Assembly (NCBI GenBank): GCA_965223825.1
Contig: OZ245018.1
Span: 496,001 to 560,000 of the forward strand
DNA length: 64,000 nt
DNA from: CAJXQU01 sp965223825
Lineage (GTDB): Bacteria; Pseudomonadota; Gammaproteobacteria; CAJXQU01
Direction of reading: 5' to 3'
In this document: positions 35,002 through 43,797 of the stretch, piece after piece
Numbering within the stretch: position 1 is the stretch's first letter
How the letters are laid out: every line of letters begins with the position of its first letter
Translations under genes and position numbers: made by a program
The notes under the pieces: model-generated
Databases searched by the model: none
What the model was told of the DNA's origin: nothing
What the model saw: only the letters and a program-made list of their open reading frames with translations

Positions 35002-35748
35002 ATGCAACAGCTTTATGAACAACTGAATCAGCTTAAATTACGGGGCATCACAGAGGCACTTGTCCAACAGACTGAACAACCCAATCTGTATGTGGAGCAA
35101 AGCTTTGAGGAACGATTAAGTCTGTTATTGGCACAGGAATTAACGCGGCGGGAGCAGCGTAAAATAGAACGACTGACGCGGCAGGCAAGGTTCAGAGTCA
35201 GGGCAGAGCTTGCTCAGTTACATTACGATGCCAGCAGGCAATTGAACAAAGTCCAACTCCGTTCGCTGGCACAGGGTGAGTGGTTACGGTTACATCAGAA
35301 TGTATTGATCACCGGTGCGACCGGTTGCGGTAAAACTTACCTGGCTTGTGCCTTAGGGCATCATCACTGCCAGCAAGGTCACACCGTTTATTACTTCAGA
35401 CTGAAACAGTTACTGGAAAAAATGTACCTGGCGCAGGCGGAGGGGACTTATCGGAAGTTGATCAATAAACTCTCTTCAGCCAGCTTATTGGTTTTAGATG
35501 ACTGGGGGCTGGAGCCCTTAACCGTGCAACAACGCAGTGATTTACTCGAATTGATTGATGCCCGGTATGACACTAAATCAACCTTGATTGCCAGTCAGCT
35601 ACCCCTCGAAAACTGGTATGACATGATCGGCGAATCGACCCATGCCGATGCCATTTTAGATCGCCTGGTTCACGGTGCCATCAAACTTGAATTGAAAGGA
35701 GAATCCATGCGAAAAAAACGAAATACCTTGACGGATGCTGATCGCTAA
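35002..35748 (+). CDS. istB: IstB helper ATPase of IS21 element A
   Basis: 248 aa, AAA+ ATPase partner of IstA, similar to DnaC. Walker A is ITGATGCGKTYLACALG, Walker B is LLVLDDWGLEPL. The start ATG 35002 has GAGGA upstream and follows the istA stop by 13 bp. Complete, but its partner istA is frameshifted, so the element is probably not active on its own. Confidence 0.95.
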   Translation: MQQLYEQLNQLKLRGITEALVQQTEQPNLYVEQSFEERLSLLLAQELTRREQRKIERLTRQARFRVRAELAQLHYDASRQLNKVQLRSLAQGEWLRLHQNVLITGATGCGKTYLACALGHHHCQQGHTVYYFRLKQLLEKMYLAQAEGTYRKLINKLSSASLLVLDDWGLEPLTVQQRSDLLELIDARYDTKSTLIASQLPLENWYDMIGESTHADAILDRLVHGAIKLELKGESMRKKRNTLTDADR

Positions 35749-35923
35749 GGGTAAATTTTAACAAGTTCGGCAGGCAGACAATAAAGCGATCACCATCAAT
35801 GATATTGACCGATCAGCATCATGTTATTACGCACTCTACCCTAATGATTTGTGTCTTATCCTTTATAAAATATCACTAACACAACAAAAGTGGGCATAAA
35901 CTCACCATAGGGGAGAAGTTAAA

Positions 35924-37351
35924 ATGATTCTAAATGCACTGGATAGCTTTACGCCAATGAACCATACAACTGATATTGCAATAGTTGGTTCAGGTCCAGC
36001 AGGTATTACGTTGGCGAACGAGCTGGCAAAGATGTTTAATGTGCTTCTAATAGAAGCAGGTGGATTAGAAGAGACAACGTCTGCCAAGAGAAGCTTAACC
36101 GGGAGCGTAAGTGGCATTAGTTATCCGCTCACAGAAACACGAGCAAGGTTGCTCGGGGGAAGTTCCTCATTGTGGGCAGGTTATTGTGCGCAATTTAATA
36201 AGGAAGATTTTGAGTCTTTACCTTGGGTGCCAGACAGTGGTTGGCCATTTAGCGCTGCAGAGATAATGAGGTTTTACCCACAAGCCGCGCGTCTTTTGCA
36301 TGTGGAAGATGCCTGTTTCACTCCTACGCAACTCAGCTGCACAAATTCATCCACCCGAACATCATGGTTTTCGAACGAATTTCAAACCAGTATTTGGCGA
36401 TTTGGGGAAGTGAAAGCAGATTTTGCAGTAGAAAACAAAGATTCCTTAGCTAAAAGCACATCGATAAGTGTTTTACTTAATGCATGTGTCACCAATGTTC
36501 ATTTATCAGATAACCGTAATAACGCTGTCGAGTGTTTGAATATCCGTACATTAGAAGGTCGTACGGGTAAGATTAAAGCCAAAACCTTTATATTAGCTAC
36601 AGGTGGTATCGAAACTCCTAGATTGTTACTCGGGTCGAGACAACAGTATGCACAGGGAGTCGGCAACAGTAGCGGCAAAATCGGTCAATATTTTATGGAG
36701 CACCCTCATGTAACCATCGAAGGAATTGAAATTAAAAACAATGTTGAATTAGGTGATTGGACTGGTATTGCTCAAACAAACGATGGGCGTAAATTTGCTC
36801 GTTGTTTTGGATTACGAGCTAATTATAGAAAGGTACACCAGGTACTGAATGCAAAAGCACACTTATTTCGTTCACCGCAAATGACAGACAAAGATAGGTC
36901 AAAGGTAGGCTTGTTTTTTGAGCAATCTCCAAATCCATACAGTTGTGTAACGTTGACTCATTCAAATGATGCTTTAGATATGCCACGGATTAACCTGAAT
37001 TGGGAAATATCTGATCTAGATAGGTACTCTCATCAAGTTATGTCTAAACTAATAGCAAATGAGTTGTTACGTATAGGACTCGCTGTTCAGACAGGAGTAG
37101 TAAGCGTATCTGACGAAATTTTATATTCTAACCATCAACTGGGCACAACACGTATGTCAAAAGATCCAATTGATGGGGTTGTCGACGCTAACTGTAAAGC
37201 TCACGATCTTGAAAATCTTTATATTGTTGGAGGAAGTGTGTTCCCAACGGTTAGCTGGGCCAATCCGACATTAACTGTTCTTGCTCTGACGTTAAGGCTC
37301 GCATCTCATATCAATGAAAATCACATTACACATTGTAACGCTCCAATTTAG
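35924..37351 (+). CDS. GMC-type FAD-dependent oxidoreductase
   Basis: 475 aa. The N-terminal FAD site is DIAIVGSGPAGITLANELA, then ARLLGGSSSLWAGYCAQ, another flavin-contact block. The C-terminal GMC region is HQLGTTRMSKDP with NLYIVGGSVFPTVSWANPT, where the catalytic His/Asn pair lies. GMC enzymes oxidise alcohols or similar groups. AGGGGAGAAG precedes ATG 35924. If IS element A is removed, this gene and the precursor gene are divergent from a region of about 230 bp, which suggests joint regulation and a tailoring role; alternatively it acts on a small metabolite. Confidence 0.9.
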   Translation: MILNALDSFTPMNHTTDIAIVGSGPAGITLANELAKMFNVLLIEAGGLEETTSAKRSLTGSVSGISYPLTETRARLLGGSSSLWAGYCAQFNKEDFESLPWVPDSGWPFSAAEIMRFYPQAARLLHVEDACFTPTQLSCTNSSTRTSWFSNEFQTSIWRFGEVKADFAVENKDSLAKSTSISVLLNACVTNVHLSDNRNNAVECLNIRTLEGRTGKIKAKTFILATGGIETPRLLLGSRQQYAQGVGNSSGKIGQYFMEHPHVTIEGIEIKNNVELGDWTGIAQTNDGRKFARCFGLRANYRKVHQVLNAKAHLFRSPQMTDKDRSKVGLFFEQSPNPYSCVTLTHSNDALDMPRINLNWEISDLDRYSHQVMSKLIANELLRIGLAVQTGVVSVSDEILYSNHQLGTTRMSKDPIDGVVDANCKAHDLENLYIVGGSVFPTVSWANPTLTVLALTLRLASHINENHITHCNAPI

Positions 37352-37396
37352 TTGGAAATAACATTCAACCCTGAGGGATCCCCACAAATAATCCCC

Positions 37397-37486
37397 TTAC
37401 AAACACGCCTGAGCATCCTGATTTATCTGTAGTAAAGCCCTCTCAAAATCAGCCAGATGAATATTATTCCCATAGCGTTTTAAATA
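37397..37486 (-). pseudogene. 30-codon transposase-like C-terminal remnant abutting Tn3 copy 2
   Basis: On the minus strand, starting right at the Tn3 terminal repeat (37487), the frame reads YLKRYGNNIHLADFERALLQ and then INQDAQACL and stops at TAA (37397-37399). The upstream part is cut off by the Tn3 end. It looks like the tail of an insertion sequence protein; I cannot name the family. No other part of it is found near. Confidence 0.4.
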
Positions 37487-37519
37487 GGGGTTTGAAGTCC
37501 AACGGTACGAAAACGTACG

Positions 37520-38623
37520 CTAAGGCTCCTCTGTTTTAGTAGTGCCACTACCGTGTTCAATATCACCACTGAGCTCGGCTTCTAATTCATCAATACTTGG
37601 TAAGCTGGATTGCAAACTTTCAGGTAATGCACGAGTGAGCTCATAATCTGATACCCCAATGGGCTTTTTAATACCTCGCAATGCATATTCAGCCAATATA
37701 CGATCTTTGGTTTGGCATAGAATCAAACCAATGGTTGGCTTATCGCTCGAATGCCGTAGTTTTTCATCCACTACAGAACAATAGAAATTCATTTTCCCGG
37801 CATACTCAGGTTTGAACTCTCCTCTTTTGAGTTCTATCACAACAAAAGCGCGCAGTTTTATGTGATAGAAAAGCAAATCAATATAGTAGTCCTGGTCGCT
37901 GACTGTGATGGGATATTGACGCCCCACAAAGGCAAAACCACCACCTAGTTCAAGCAGAAACTTTTCGAGATGTTTGAGGAGTTCCGTTTCCAATTCCCGT
38001 TCTTTGAAGGGCTCCGATAACGTTAGGAAATCAAAAATATACGGATCTTTTAAGATCTGTTGTACAAGGCCAGATTGGGCTGTTGGCAGCCTTGTCTCGA
38101 AATTACTCACGGTAGATCCTTGCCGTGCGTAGGCGTCGTTTTTAATCATTTGTAACAGCGAATTGCGGCTCCACCCCTGTGTAAGCACCTGCTCTGCATA
38201 CCAAAAGCGCTCAACACGATCTTTTATCCGTTCGATCAGAAGAGAATTGTGCCCCCAGGGCAATAGTGCCACAGCTTGTGGCACTTTTTCGGTGCTGGGT
38301 ATTCTTGCCCCATCAGTGCTGCTTTTCGGATCAGCCTCCAGCGGAAATGCATACTCCCGATAGAAGCGCAACATACGTTTTAAATTTCGCTCGGAAAAAC
38401 CTTTAATCTCTGGTAGCTCATTGACGATATCCCGAGCCAGTTGCGGGATAATTTGGGCTCCCCATCCATGCTGTTGCTGGCGATCATTGATAATGTGGCC
38501 AATATCCCAGTACATTTCAATGAGTTCAGTATTCACCGATTGAGTGACTTTAAGCTGTCCGTGTCGGATACGTTTCTTGATATCCGATAGCAGTGCAGTG
38601 TAAATTTGTATTTCTGATGTCAT
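37520..38623 (-). CDS. DUF1016/YhcG-family PDDEXK nuclease-like protein (copy 2)
   Basis: Protein identical to the 367-aa copy at 24299-25402, including the DYYIDLLFYHI...VIELKRG nuclease block. It lies on the minus strand because the Tn3 copy is inverted. Its 3' end overlaps the terminal repeat at 37487-37525. Intact and preceded by the identical tnpR, so it may be expressed. Duplicated gene dosage is the only difference from copy 1. Confidence 0.9.
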   Translation of the reverse strand: MTSEIQIYTALLSDIKKRIRHGQLKVTQSVNTELIEMYWDIGHIINDRQQQHGWGAQIIPQLARDIVNELPEIKGFSERNLKRMLRFYREYAFPLEADPKSSTDGARIPSTEKVPQAVALLPWGHNSLLIERIKDRVERFWYAEQVLTQGWSRNSLLQMIKNDAYARQGSTVSNFETRLPTAQSGLVQQILKDPYIFDFLTLSEPFKERELETELLKHLEKFLLELGGGFAFVGRQYPITVSDQDYYIDLLFYHIKLRAFVVIELKRGEFKPEYAGKMNFYCSVVDEKLRHSSDKPTIGLILCQTKDRILAEYALRGIKKPIGVSDYELTRALPESLQSSLPSIDELEAELSGDIEHGSGTTKTEEP

Positions 38624-38626
38624 GAG

Positions 38627-39178
38627 TTAGCTTTCTTCTTTCAGGATTTTATAAACCGTCGATCTTCCTATGCCGAGCTGTTTTGCAATCTCTGTAGCAC
38701 CAGTACCCTCGTTTCTCATCGACAGTATCTTTTTTCTATTGACTGTTTGCTTGCGACCAAACTTCACTCCCTTGGCTTTGGCTTCAATGCGCCCCTCGTT
38801 GGTTCTTTCCAAAATCCGTTGACGCTCAGCCTGAGCAACAGCAGACAGAATAGTCACGACCATTTGCCCCATCGTGCCTTCGGTGCTGATGCCATCATCC
38901 AAAAATCGGATGGCCACACCCATGTTATCGAACTCTTTGATTAACAGGATCATGTCGGCAGTATCACGCCCAAGACGATCCAGCTTTTTGACCAGAATGA
39001 CATCCCCCTCTTCAACTTTAACCCGCAAGAGATTTAGCCCGGCGCGATTAACATGACTGCCCGATATTTTGTCAGTAAAGAGACGATTGGCTTTGACGCC
39101 TTCTTCTTTGAGGGCGTTGACTTGCGTATCGAGCGATTGTTGGCTCGTAGAGACACGAGCATATCCAAAGAGTCGCAT
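38627..39178 (-). CDS. tnpR: Serine resolvase TnpR (copy 2)
   Basis: Identical 183-aa product to 23744-24295. Intact catalytic domain (YARVSTSQQ) and HTH. With an intact res region at 39179-39351 here and in copy 1, recombination between the two could occur. Resolvases usually act only on directly repeated sites, and these are inverted, so deletion is disfavoured. Confidence 0.95.
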   Translation of the reverse strand: MRLFGYARVSTSQQSLDTQVNALKEEGVKANRLFTDKISGSHVNRAGLNLLRVKVEEGDVILVKKLDRLGRDTADMILLIKEFDNMGVAIRFLDDGISTEGTMGQMVVTILSAVAQAERQRILERTNEGRIEAKAKGVKFGRKQTVNRKKILSMRNEGTGATEIAKQLGIGRSTVYKILKEES

Positions 39179-39351
39179 GAGTTGAAAACAATGTCTCCTA
39201 AATCATTTAATAGACGCACTGTCTATTAACCCATCTAAACAGGACTTAATAGACAGTTTATTCCAGGTCATTTATGATGTCCACAAACTTATAATATCGT
39301 AGACACTCAGAAATCTACTATTTCAAGTTCTACCGGTGTTTTGGGGTATTC

Positions 39352-40359
39352 ATGGCGGTAGATTTTCTAACGGCTGAACAGAAAGCTGACTACGGCCAGT
39401 ATGTTGGTGAGCCCAACGATGTGCAGCTATCTCGCTATTTTCACTTAGATGAATCGGATCTCGCTTTCATCGCCCAGCGCCGTGGCGATCAAAACAGACT
39501 GGGAGTAGCGCTGCAATTAACATCCGTTCGATTTCTCGGTACCTTTCTGACTGATCTCGCCATGGCACCTGCAAACGTCAAGGAGTTTATTGGCCGACAG
39601 CTCTTGATCAGTGATTTAGCAGTATTGGCAGATTACGGACAAAGAGAAACCACGAGGCGTGAACACACCGCGCTAATTCGTAAGCACTACGGCTATCACG
39701 ATTTTGGTGAATGGCCTTGGGTTTTTCGGCTTGGTCGGCTGCTTTATGCGCGAGCTTGGGTCAGCAACGAAAGACCCAGTGTGATGTTTGATTTTGCCAC
39801 AGTCTGGCTGATACAGCATAAGGTTCTGTTGCCAGGCGAATCAACCCTTTCTCGACTCATTTCAGAAATCAGAAAACGCGCTGCGGATAGGTTTTGGCGA
39901 CGGCTGTCTTCGCTACCGAATGAGGAACAAAGAGCGAAGCTGGAAACCCTTCTTCAAATTCCTGAAGGTCAACGCACATCCGAGTTTGATCGCTTTCGAA
40001 AAGGCCCAACGACGATTAGTGGCCCGTCTTTGAACTTTGCCTTGCAGCGCTATCTTGATCTGCGAACATTTGGCCTACATAAACTCGACTTCAGAAAAAT
40101 ACCGCCAATACGACTTACAAACCTGGCGCGATATGCCGGGATTACTTCGATGCATAAAATTGCCAGGATGCCTGAGGATCGGCGCACAGCATTATTGGTG
40201 GGATTTGTAAAAGCCTTTGAGACGATTGCTTTGGATGAAGCCCTCGACGTGCTTGATATGCTGATCACTGAAATTGTAAGAGAAGCTAGAAATCTTGGGC
40301 GTAAGAATCGCCTGCGTACACTGAAAGATCTTGATCGATCAGCACTCACGTTGGCGGCT
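39352..40359 (+). pseudogene. tnpA: Truncated tnpA of Tn3 copy 2
   Basis: The first 336 codons are identical to tnpA copy 1, ending at ...ALTLAA. IS21 element B starts at 40360 and supplies a cysteine and stop. The catalytic domain is missing, so the product cannot transpose. The rest of tnpA and the second terminal repeat are not found on the other side of the IS, so they were deleted. Confidence 0.95.
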
Positions 40360-40465
40360 TGTTGAATTGCACTCAAAAGTGATCCATTAACGCCCTAAAT
40401 TTGCATTGGAAATTGACCCACGTGTAAACCTCTTCTGTGCTCAAAAACACAGGAGATAAAAAGGA

Positions 40466-41992
40466 GTGATAGACGTGGCATTATTAAGTGTAATACGACG
40501 CTGGCATCATCGAGAAGGCATGCCGATTAGAGAGATAGCCAGAAGAACAGGCTTATCTCGCAACACGGTCCGTAAATATCTGGCCAGCCATGTGGTTGAG
40601 CCTCAATATCCGAAACGGTCAGCCCCCAGTAAACTGGACGAGTACTCACAAACACTCAGCAGCTGGCTACATCGGGAATCAAAGCGTCACCGCAAACAAC
40701 GGCGCTCGGTGAAGCAGCTTTTTTATAACCTGATCCCGCTAGGCTATACAGGCTCTTACGATCGAGTGGCCGCCTTTGCCCGGCGCTGGCGTGAACAACA
40801 ACAGGAAGCGAGTTTGGTATCGAGCCGAGGCACCTACGTTCCTTTGTTGTTTGCTCCTGGCGAAGCCTTCCAGTTTGACTGGAGTGAAGACTGGGTCAGG
40901 ATTAATGGCAAAAAAACCAAACTACAAATAGCGCACTTCAAGCTAAGTCACAGCCGGGCTTTTTTCCTGCGAGCCTATCCGACCCAAACCCACGAGATGC
41001 TGTTTGATGCACATAACCATGCCTTTGTTGCATTAGGTGGTGTACCGGAGCGTGGCATATACGACAACATGAAAACGGCAGTAGATAAAATTGGGAGAGG
41101 CAAAGTCCGTATCGTCAACCGTCGCTTTCAGGTTATGGCCAGTCACTTTATGTTTGAACCGGAGTTCTGCAACTCGGCGGCCGGCTGGGAAAAAGGCCAG
41201 GTTGAAAAGAACGTACGCGATGCAAGGCATCGTCTCTGGCATGAGGCTCCATCATTCAAGACACTGGATGCACTAAACGATTGGTTAGAACAACGCTGCA
41301 AAGTCCTCTGGTCTGAGACCCCACATCCAGAACAAAAGCAACGTACCATCGCTAAGGCCTGGGTGGATGAGCAATCTACCTTGATGCCTGTTCCAGAATC
41401 GTTTGACGGTTTTGTTGAACACAGTAAACGCGTCTCATCCACCTGCTTAATCACGTTTGAAGGCAATCGTTATAGTGTGCCTGCATCCTTTGCCAACCGT
41501 CCGATCAGTTTGCGGGTCTATGCTGAGCAATTAGTCATAGTGGCTGAAACACAGGAGATTGCTGTGCATCAGCGTGTCTTTACACGCGATCACAACCGTT
41601 CAGGTAAAACGGTTTATGACTGGCGTCACTATTTGTCGGTATTACAACGTAAACCGGGGGCACTTCGTAATGGTGCGCCTTTTATGGAACTGCCTTCAGG
41701 CTTCAGGCGGTTGCAGAAGCAACTGCTCAAACACCCGGGGGGTGACAGGGAGATGGTCGCGATCTTGGCATTGGTGCTGCAACACGATGAACGGCAGATT
41801 GAACAAGCCGTTGAGCAGGCACTCAACAGTGGCACGGTCTCTAAACAACACGTGCTGAACTGTCTGAGCCGATTACTGGACGTGCCGCGTCCCAACCCTC
41901 TGAAGCCACCGCCGGCACTTCAGCTGGTGGAAGAACCCAAAGCGGATCCTGGACGGTATGATCACCTTCGGGAGAAAGTCGATGTCCGCTGA
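40466..41992 (+). CDS. istA: IstA transposase of IS21 element B
   Basis: 508 aa, rve-type DDE transposase. N-terminal HTH is MPIREIARRTGLSRNTVRKYL; the core has EAFQFDWSEDWVRING (first Asp), GGVPERGIYDNMKTAVDK (second Asp), and GWEKGQVEKNVRDARHRLW (Glu). Starts at GTG 40466 with AGGAG just upstream. Intact and in operon with istB, so this element may be active. Different from element A in sequence. Confidence 0.95.
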   Translation: MIDVALLSVIRRWHHREGMPIREIARRTGLSRNTVRKYLASHVVEPQYPKRSAPSKLDEYSQTLSSWLHRESKRHRKQRRSVKQLFYNLIPLGYTGSYDRVAAFARRWREQQQEASLVSSRGTYVPLLFAPGEAFQFDWSEDWVRINGKKTKLQIAHFKLSHSRAFFLRAYPTQTHEMLFDAHNHAFVALGGVPERGIYDNMKTAVDKIGRGKVRIVNRRFQVMASHFMFEPEFCNSAAGWEKGQVEKNVRDARHRLWHEAPSFKTLDALNDWLEQRCKVLWSETPHPEQKQRTIAKAWVDEQSTLMPVPESFDGFVEHSKRVSSTCLITFEGNRYSVPASFANRPISLRVYAEQLVIVAETQEIAVHQRVFTRDHNRSGKTVYDWRHYLSVLQRKPGALRNGAPFMELPSGFRRLQKQLLKHPGGDREMVAILALVLQHDERQIEQAVEQALNSGTVSKQHVLNCLSRLLDVPRPNPLKPPPALQLVEEPKADPGRYDHLREKVDVR

Positions 41993-42785
41993 TAGTCTGA
42001 TAAAAACGATGAAGTCGTTAAAACTTCATGGCATGGCACACAGTATCGCTGAGTTAGATGAGCAAGGCTCCCCCGCCTATTGTCAATCCATCCCGTTACT
42101 CCAACAGCTGATTAAAGCAGAGGTTGCGGACAGAGAAGTCCGTTCTATCCAATACCAGATGAAGACCGCCAGGTTCCCTACCTATCGAGACTTGAATGGC
42201 TTTGATTTTAGCCAAAGTGAGGTCAATGAAACACTGGTTAAATCTCTGCATGGCTGTGAGTTTATGGAGAGCTGTCAGAATGTGGTGTTGGTCGGCGGAC
42301 CCGGAACGGGCAAAACCCATGTAGCGACAGCGATGGGGGTTCAGGCGATACAGCAGTATCACAAACGGGTACGTTTTTTATCGACCATTGAGCTGGTCAA
42401 TATGCTGGAAAAGGAAAAGCTTGAAGGGAAGTCGGGACGCATGGCGAATCGCCTGGTGCATGCCGATTGCGTCATCCTCGATGAACTGGGCTATTTGCCA
42501 TTTAGTCAGGCAGGTGGTGCTTTGTTATTCCATTTGCTCAGTAAGCTTTATGAACGTACCAGCATGATTATCACCACGAATCTAAGTTTCTCGGAGTGGA
42601 CTACGGTGTTTAGGGATGAAAAACTGACCACGGCATTACTCGATAGGCTCACCCACCATTGTCATATCGTCGAAACGGGTAACGATAGTTATCGGTTCAA
42701 AAACTCAACCAATAATAACGACTCCAGGGGTGGAGGAGGTAGAACGACGCAGGAAGCTAAAGCCGAAGGAGAAAAACAAAGATAA
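41982..42785 (+). CDS. istB: IstB helper ATPase of IS21 element B
   Basis: AAA+ ATPase with Walker A VLVGGPGTGKTHVATAMG and Walker B CVILDELGYLPFSQ. I choose ATG 41982 (GGGAG upstream, overlapping the istA end) over an in-frame ATG at 41958, giving MSADSLIKTMKSLKLHGMAH, the usual start. Helps IstA in target choice and strand transfer. Confidence 0.94.
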   Translation: MSADSLIKTMKSLKLHGMAHSIAELDEQGSPAYCQSIPLLQQLIKAEVADREVRSIQYQMKTARFPTYRDLNGFDFSQSEVNETLVKSLHGCEFMESCQNVVLVGGPGTGKTHVATAMGVQAIQQYHKRVRFLSTIELVNMLEKEKLEGKSGRMANRLVHADCVILDELGYLPFSQAGGALLFHLLSKLYERTSMIITTNLSFSEWTTVFRDEKLTTALLDRLTHHCHIVETGNDSYRFKNSTNNNDSRGGGGRTTQEAKAEGEKQR

Positions 42786-42854
42786 AGATGAAAAATAAAC
42801 CGTGATATAGTTCGAGTAGACGGGTCAATATTCAGTGCAAATGCTGGATCAATT

Positions 42855-43277
42855 TTAGATGCAATTTAACAAGGTTAGGTAAGTAACTGAAACTAAGCAC
42901 AGCATTATCATCAGAAAGCCCAGTATCTCAATCACCACATCAATCGAACTTCTTTTTCTAATGAACTCTTCTTGAATATACCTACCGACGGATAGTCTTC
43001 GAATATCACGATCTGAAATACCAGAGAGTTGGAGTTTTTCTATATAGCTATATTGCTTTAAATTTAGGGGGCGTCCAAATCTGACAGCTCTCGATGATAG
43101 TTTATACAATTCATCAATCTTCCGTCTCAATTTAAAGGACACATGTTTAGAGTTTGCTTTGTCTAGAAAACTAGATATTTGCAAAAAAAGTTCTTCTAAG
43201 AGGAGCCAGAAATAATAGTCATAGATTAATCGTTCTCGCTGAATAGGGTTCAACAGTGATTCTATTAAGCGAATCAT
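42855..43277 (-). CDS. Small C-terminally anchored hypothetical protein, 3' end altered by IS21 element B
   Basis: 140 aa, not recognised. The soluble part is helical and rich in Arg/Lys (LIESLLNPIQRERLIYDYYF, RKIDELYKLSSRAVRFGRP), and a C-terminal membrane helix is IEILGFLMIMLCLVSVTYL. The last five or so codons (LLNCI and stop) lie inside the terminal repeat of IS21 element B (which ends at 42871), so the original C-terminus has been lost. It overlaps the XRE regulator stop by one base and is its operon partner. A tail-anchored partner of the regulator is possible. Confidence 0.6.
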   Translation of the reverse strand: MIRLIESLLNPIQRERLIYDYYFWLLLEELFLQISSFLDKANSKHVSFKLRRKIDELYKLSSRAVRFGRPLNLKQYSYIEKLQLSGISDRDIRRLSVGRYIQEEFIRKRSSIDVVIEILGFLMIMLCLVSVTYLTLLNCI

Positions 43278-43723
43278 TATTTTAAATTTACAACTTTGGT
43301 TTCTAGATCCGTTTCAGAAAGAATGCCATCTTTCGACCAAAGTTCTAGGCAAAGACGTTGAAATAAATCTTCACGATAGACAATATCGAGGAGACGTCCA
43401 TCCCTGTCGCGCCCAAGCTTATCAGCTAGCTTAAAAGCTTTGATTAAATCAGCTTTAGTTAGGAGCCTGTCAAATTCAGATGCCATCTGCCCAAAGAAAA
43501 TAAAACTAGCATCAAATCCGTTTGATTGTAGCCTAGCCAAGTACTCTAGTGAGGGACTTCCATCCCCTCCTTCATAGAGGCTTTGTGTAGCCCTGGTGAT
43601 GGAACCCAGTTTGGCCGCCGCCGATTGGCTTAGGCCTAAGCGTTGGCGTTCTGAACGTAACCGCTCACCTAGTTGTCTCTGAAAATTAATACTCGAGAAA
43701 TTTGCGTTTGATATATTATTCAT
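43277..43723 (-). CDS. XRE-family HTH transcriptional regulator
   Basis: 148 aa with an N-terminal Cro/CI-type helix-turn-helix: LGERLRSERQRLGLSQSAAA, then LGSITRATQSLYEGGDGSPS. The C-terminal part is not catalytic and probably dimerises. It is divergent from the 43798-44073 regulator gene over a 74-bp region that holds an inverted repeat, a phage-like two-regulator switch. Probably controls itself, its partner and possibly the tns operon. Confidence 0.87.
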   Translation of the reverse strand: MNNISNANFSSINFQRQLGERLRSERQRLGLSQSAAAKLGSITRATQSLYEGGDGSPSLEYLARLQSNGFDASFIFFGQMASEFDRLLTKADLIKAFKLADKLGRDRDGRLLDIVYREDLFQRLCLELWSKDGILSETDLETKVVNLK

Positions 43724-43730
43724 TTAATGT

Positions 43731-43752
43731 AAGAATTATCGGACATATTCTT
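43731..43752. promoter_or_regulatory. Inverted repeat between the divergent regulator genes (candidate operator)
   Basis: AAGAAT, 10-nt spacer, ATTCTT, located 8 bp upstream of the XRE regulator start. Position and symmetry suit an operator for one of the two divergent regulators. Confidence 0.5.
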
Positions 43753-43797
43753 ATAATTTCAGTAACTGTCAAATTAATAGTGCGCTAGTTTACACAA

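Larger units (their letters stand above)
33205..35833. mobile_element. IS21-family insertion sequence A (2,629 bp) with 7-bp target duplication
   Basis: Both ends read TGCGTAxTAxCAT...CTGATC inward (left TGCGTATTATCATCCATCC, right TGCGTAATAACATGATGC), followed by several internal repeats of AATAACATxxATxxTGATC (33212-33299 on the left), the multiple terminal repeats of IS21 elements. It carries istA (frameshifted) and istB. It is inserted between the precursor gene and the divergent GMC oxidoreductase gene. Its intact duplication shows simple insertion without later rearrangement. Confidence 0.93.
37487..40359. mobile_element. Truncated Tn3-family transposon (copy 2, inverted)
   Basis: 2,873 bp, the exact inverted counterpart of 22563-25435. 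It contains the terminal repeat (37487-37525), DUF1016, tnpR, the res region and the first 336 codons of tnpA, and then is cut at 40359 by IS21-family element B. Encoded proteins are identical to copy 1. The two copies face each other across 25436-37486. Confidence 0.95.
40360..42871. mobile_element. IS21-family insertion sequence B (2,512 bp)
   Basis: The ends are inverted: TGTTGAATTGCACTCAAAAG at 40360 and TGTTAAATTGCATCTAAAAT read inward from 42871. It carries intact istA and istB. The flanks (GGCGGCT left, AGGTTAGG right) show no duplication, and the left flank is inside tnpA while the right flank is inside an unrelated gene. So a deletion has occurred next to or between two copies of the element. 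Confidence 0.93.

Noticed and set aside
37373..37486. A second precursor peptide gene next to the GMC gene
   Set aside because: The only frame is cut by the Tn3 end, has no start and looks like a transposase tail.
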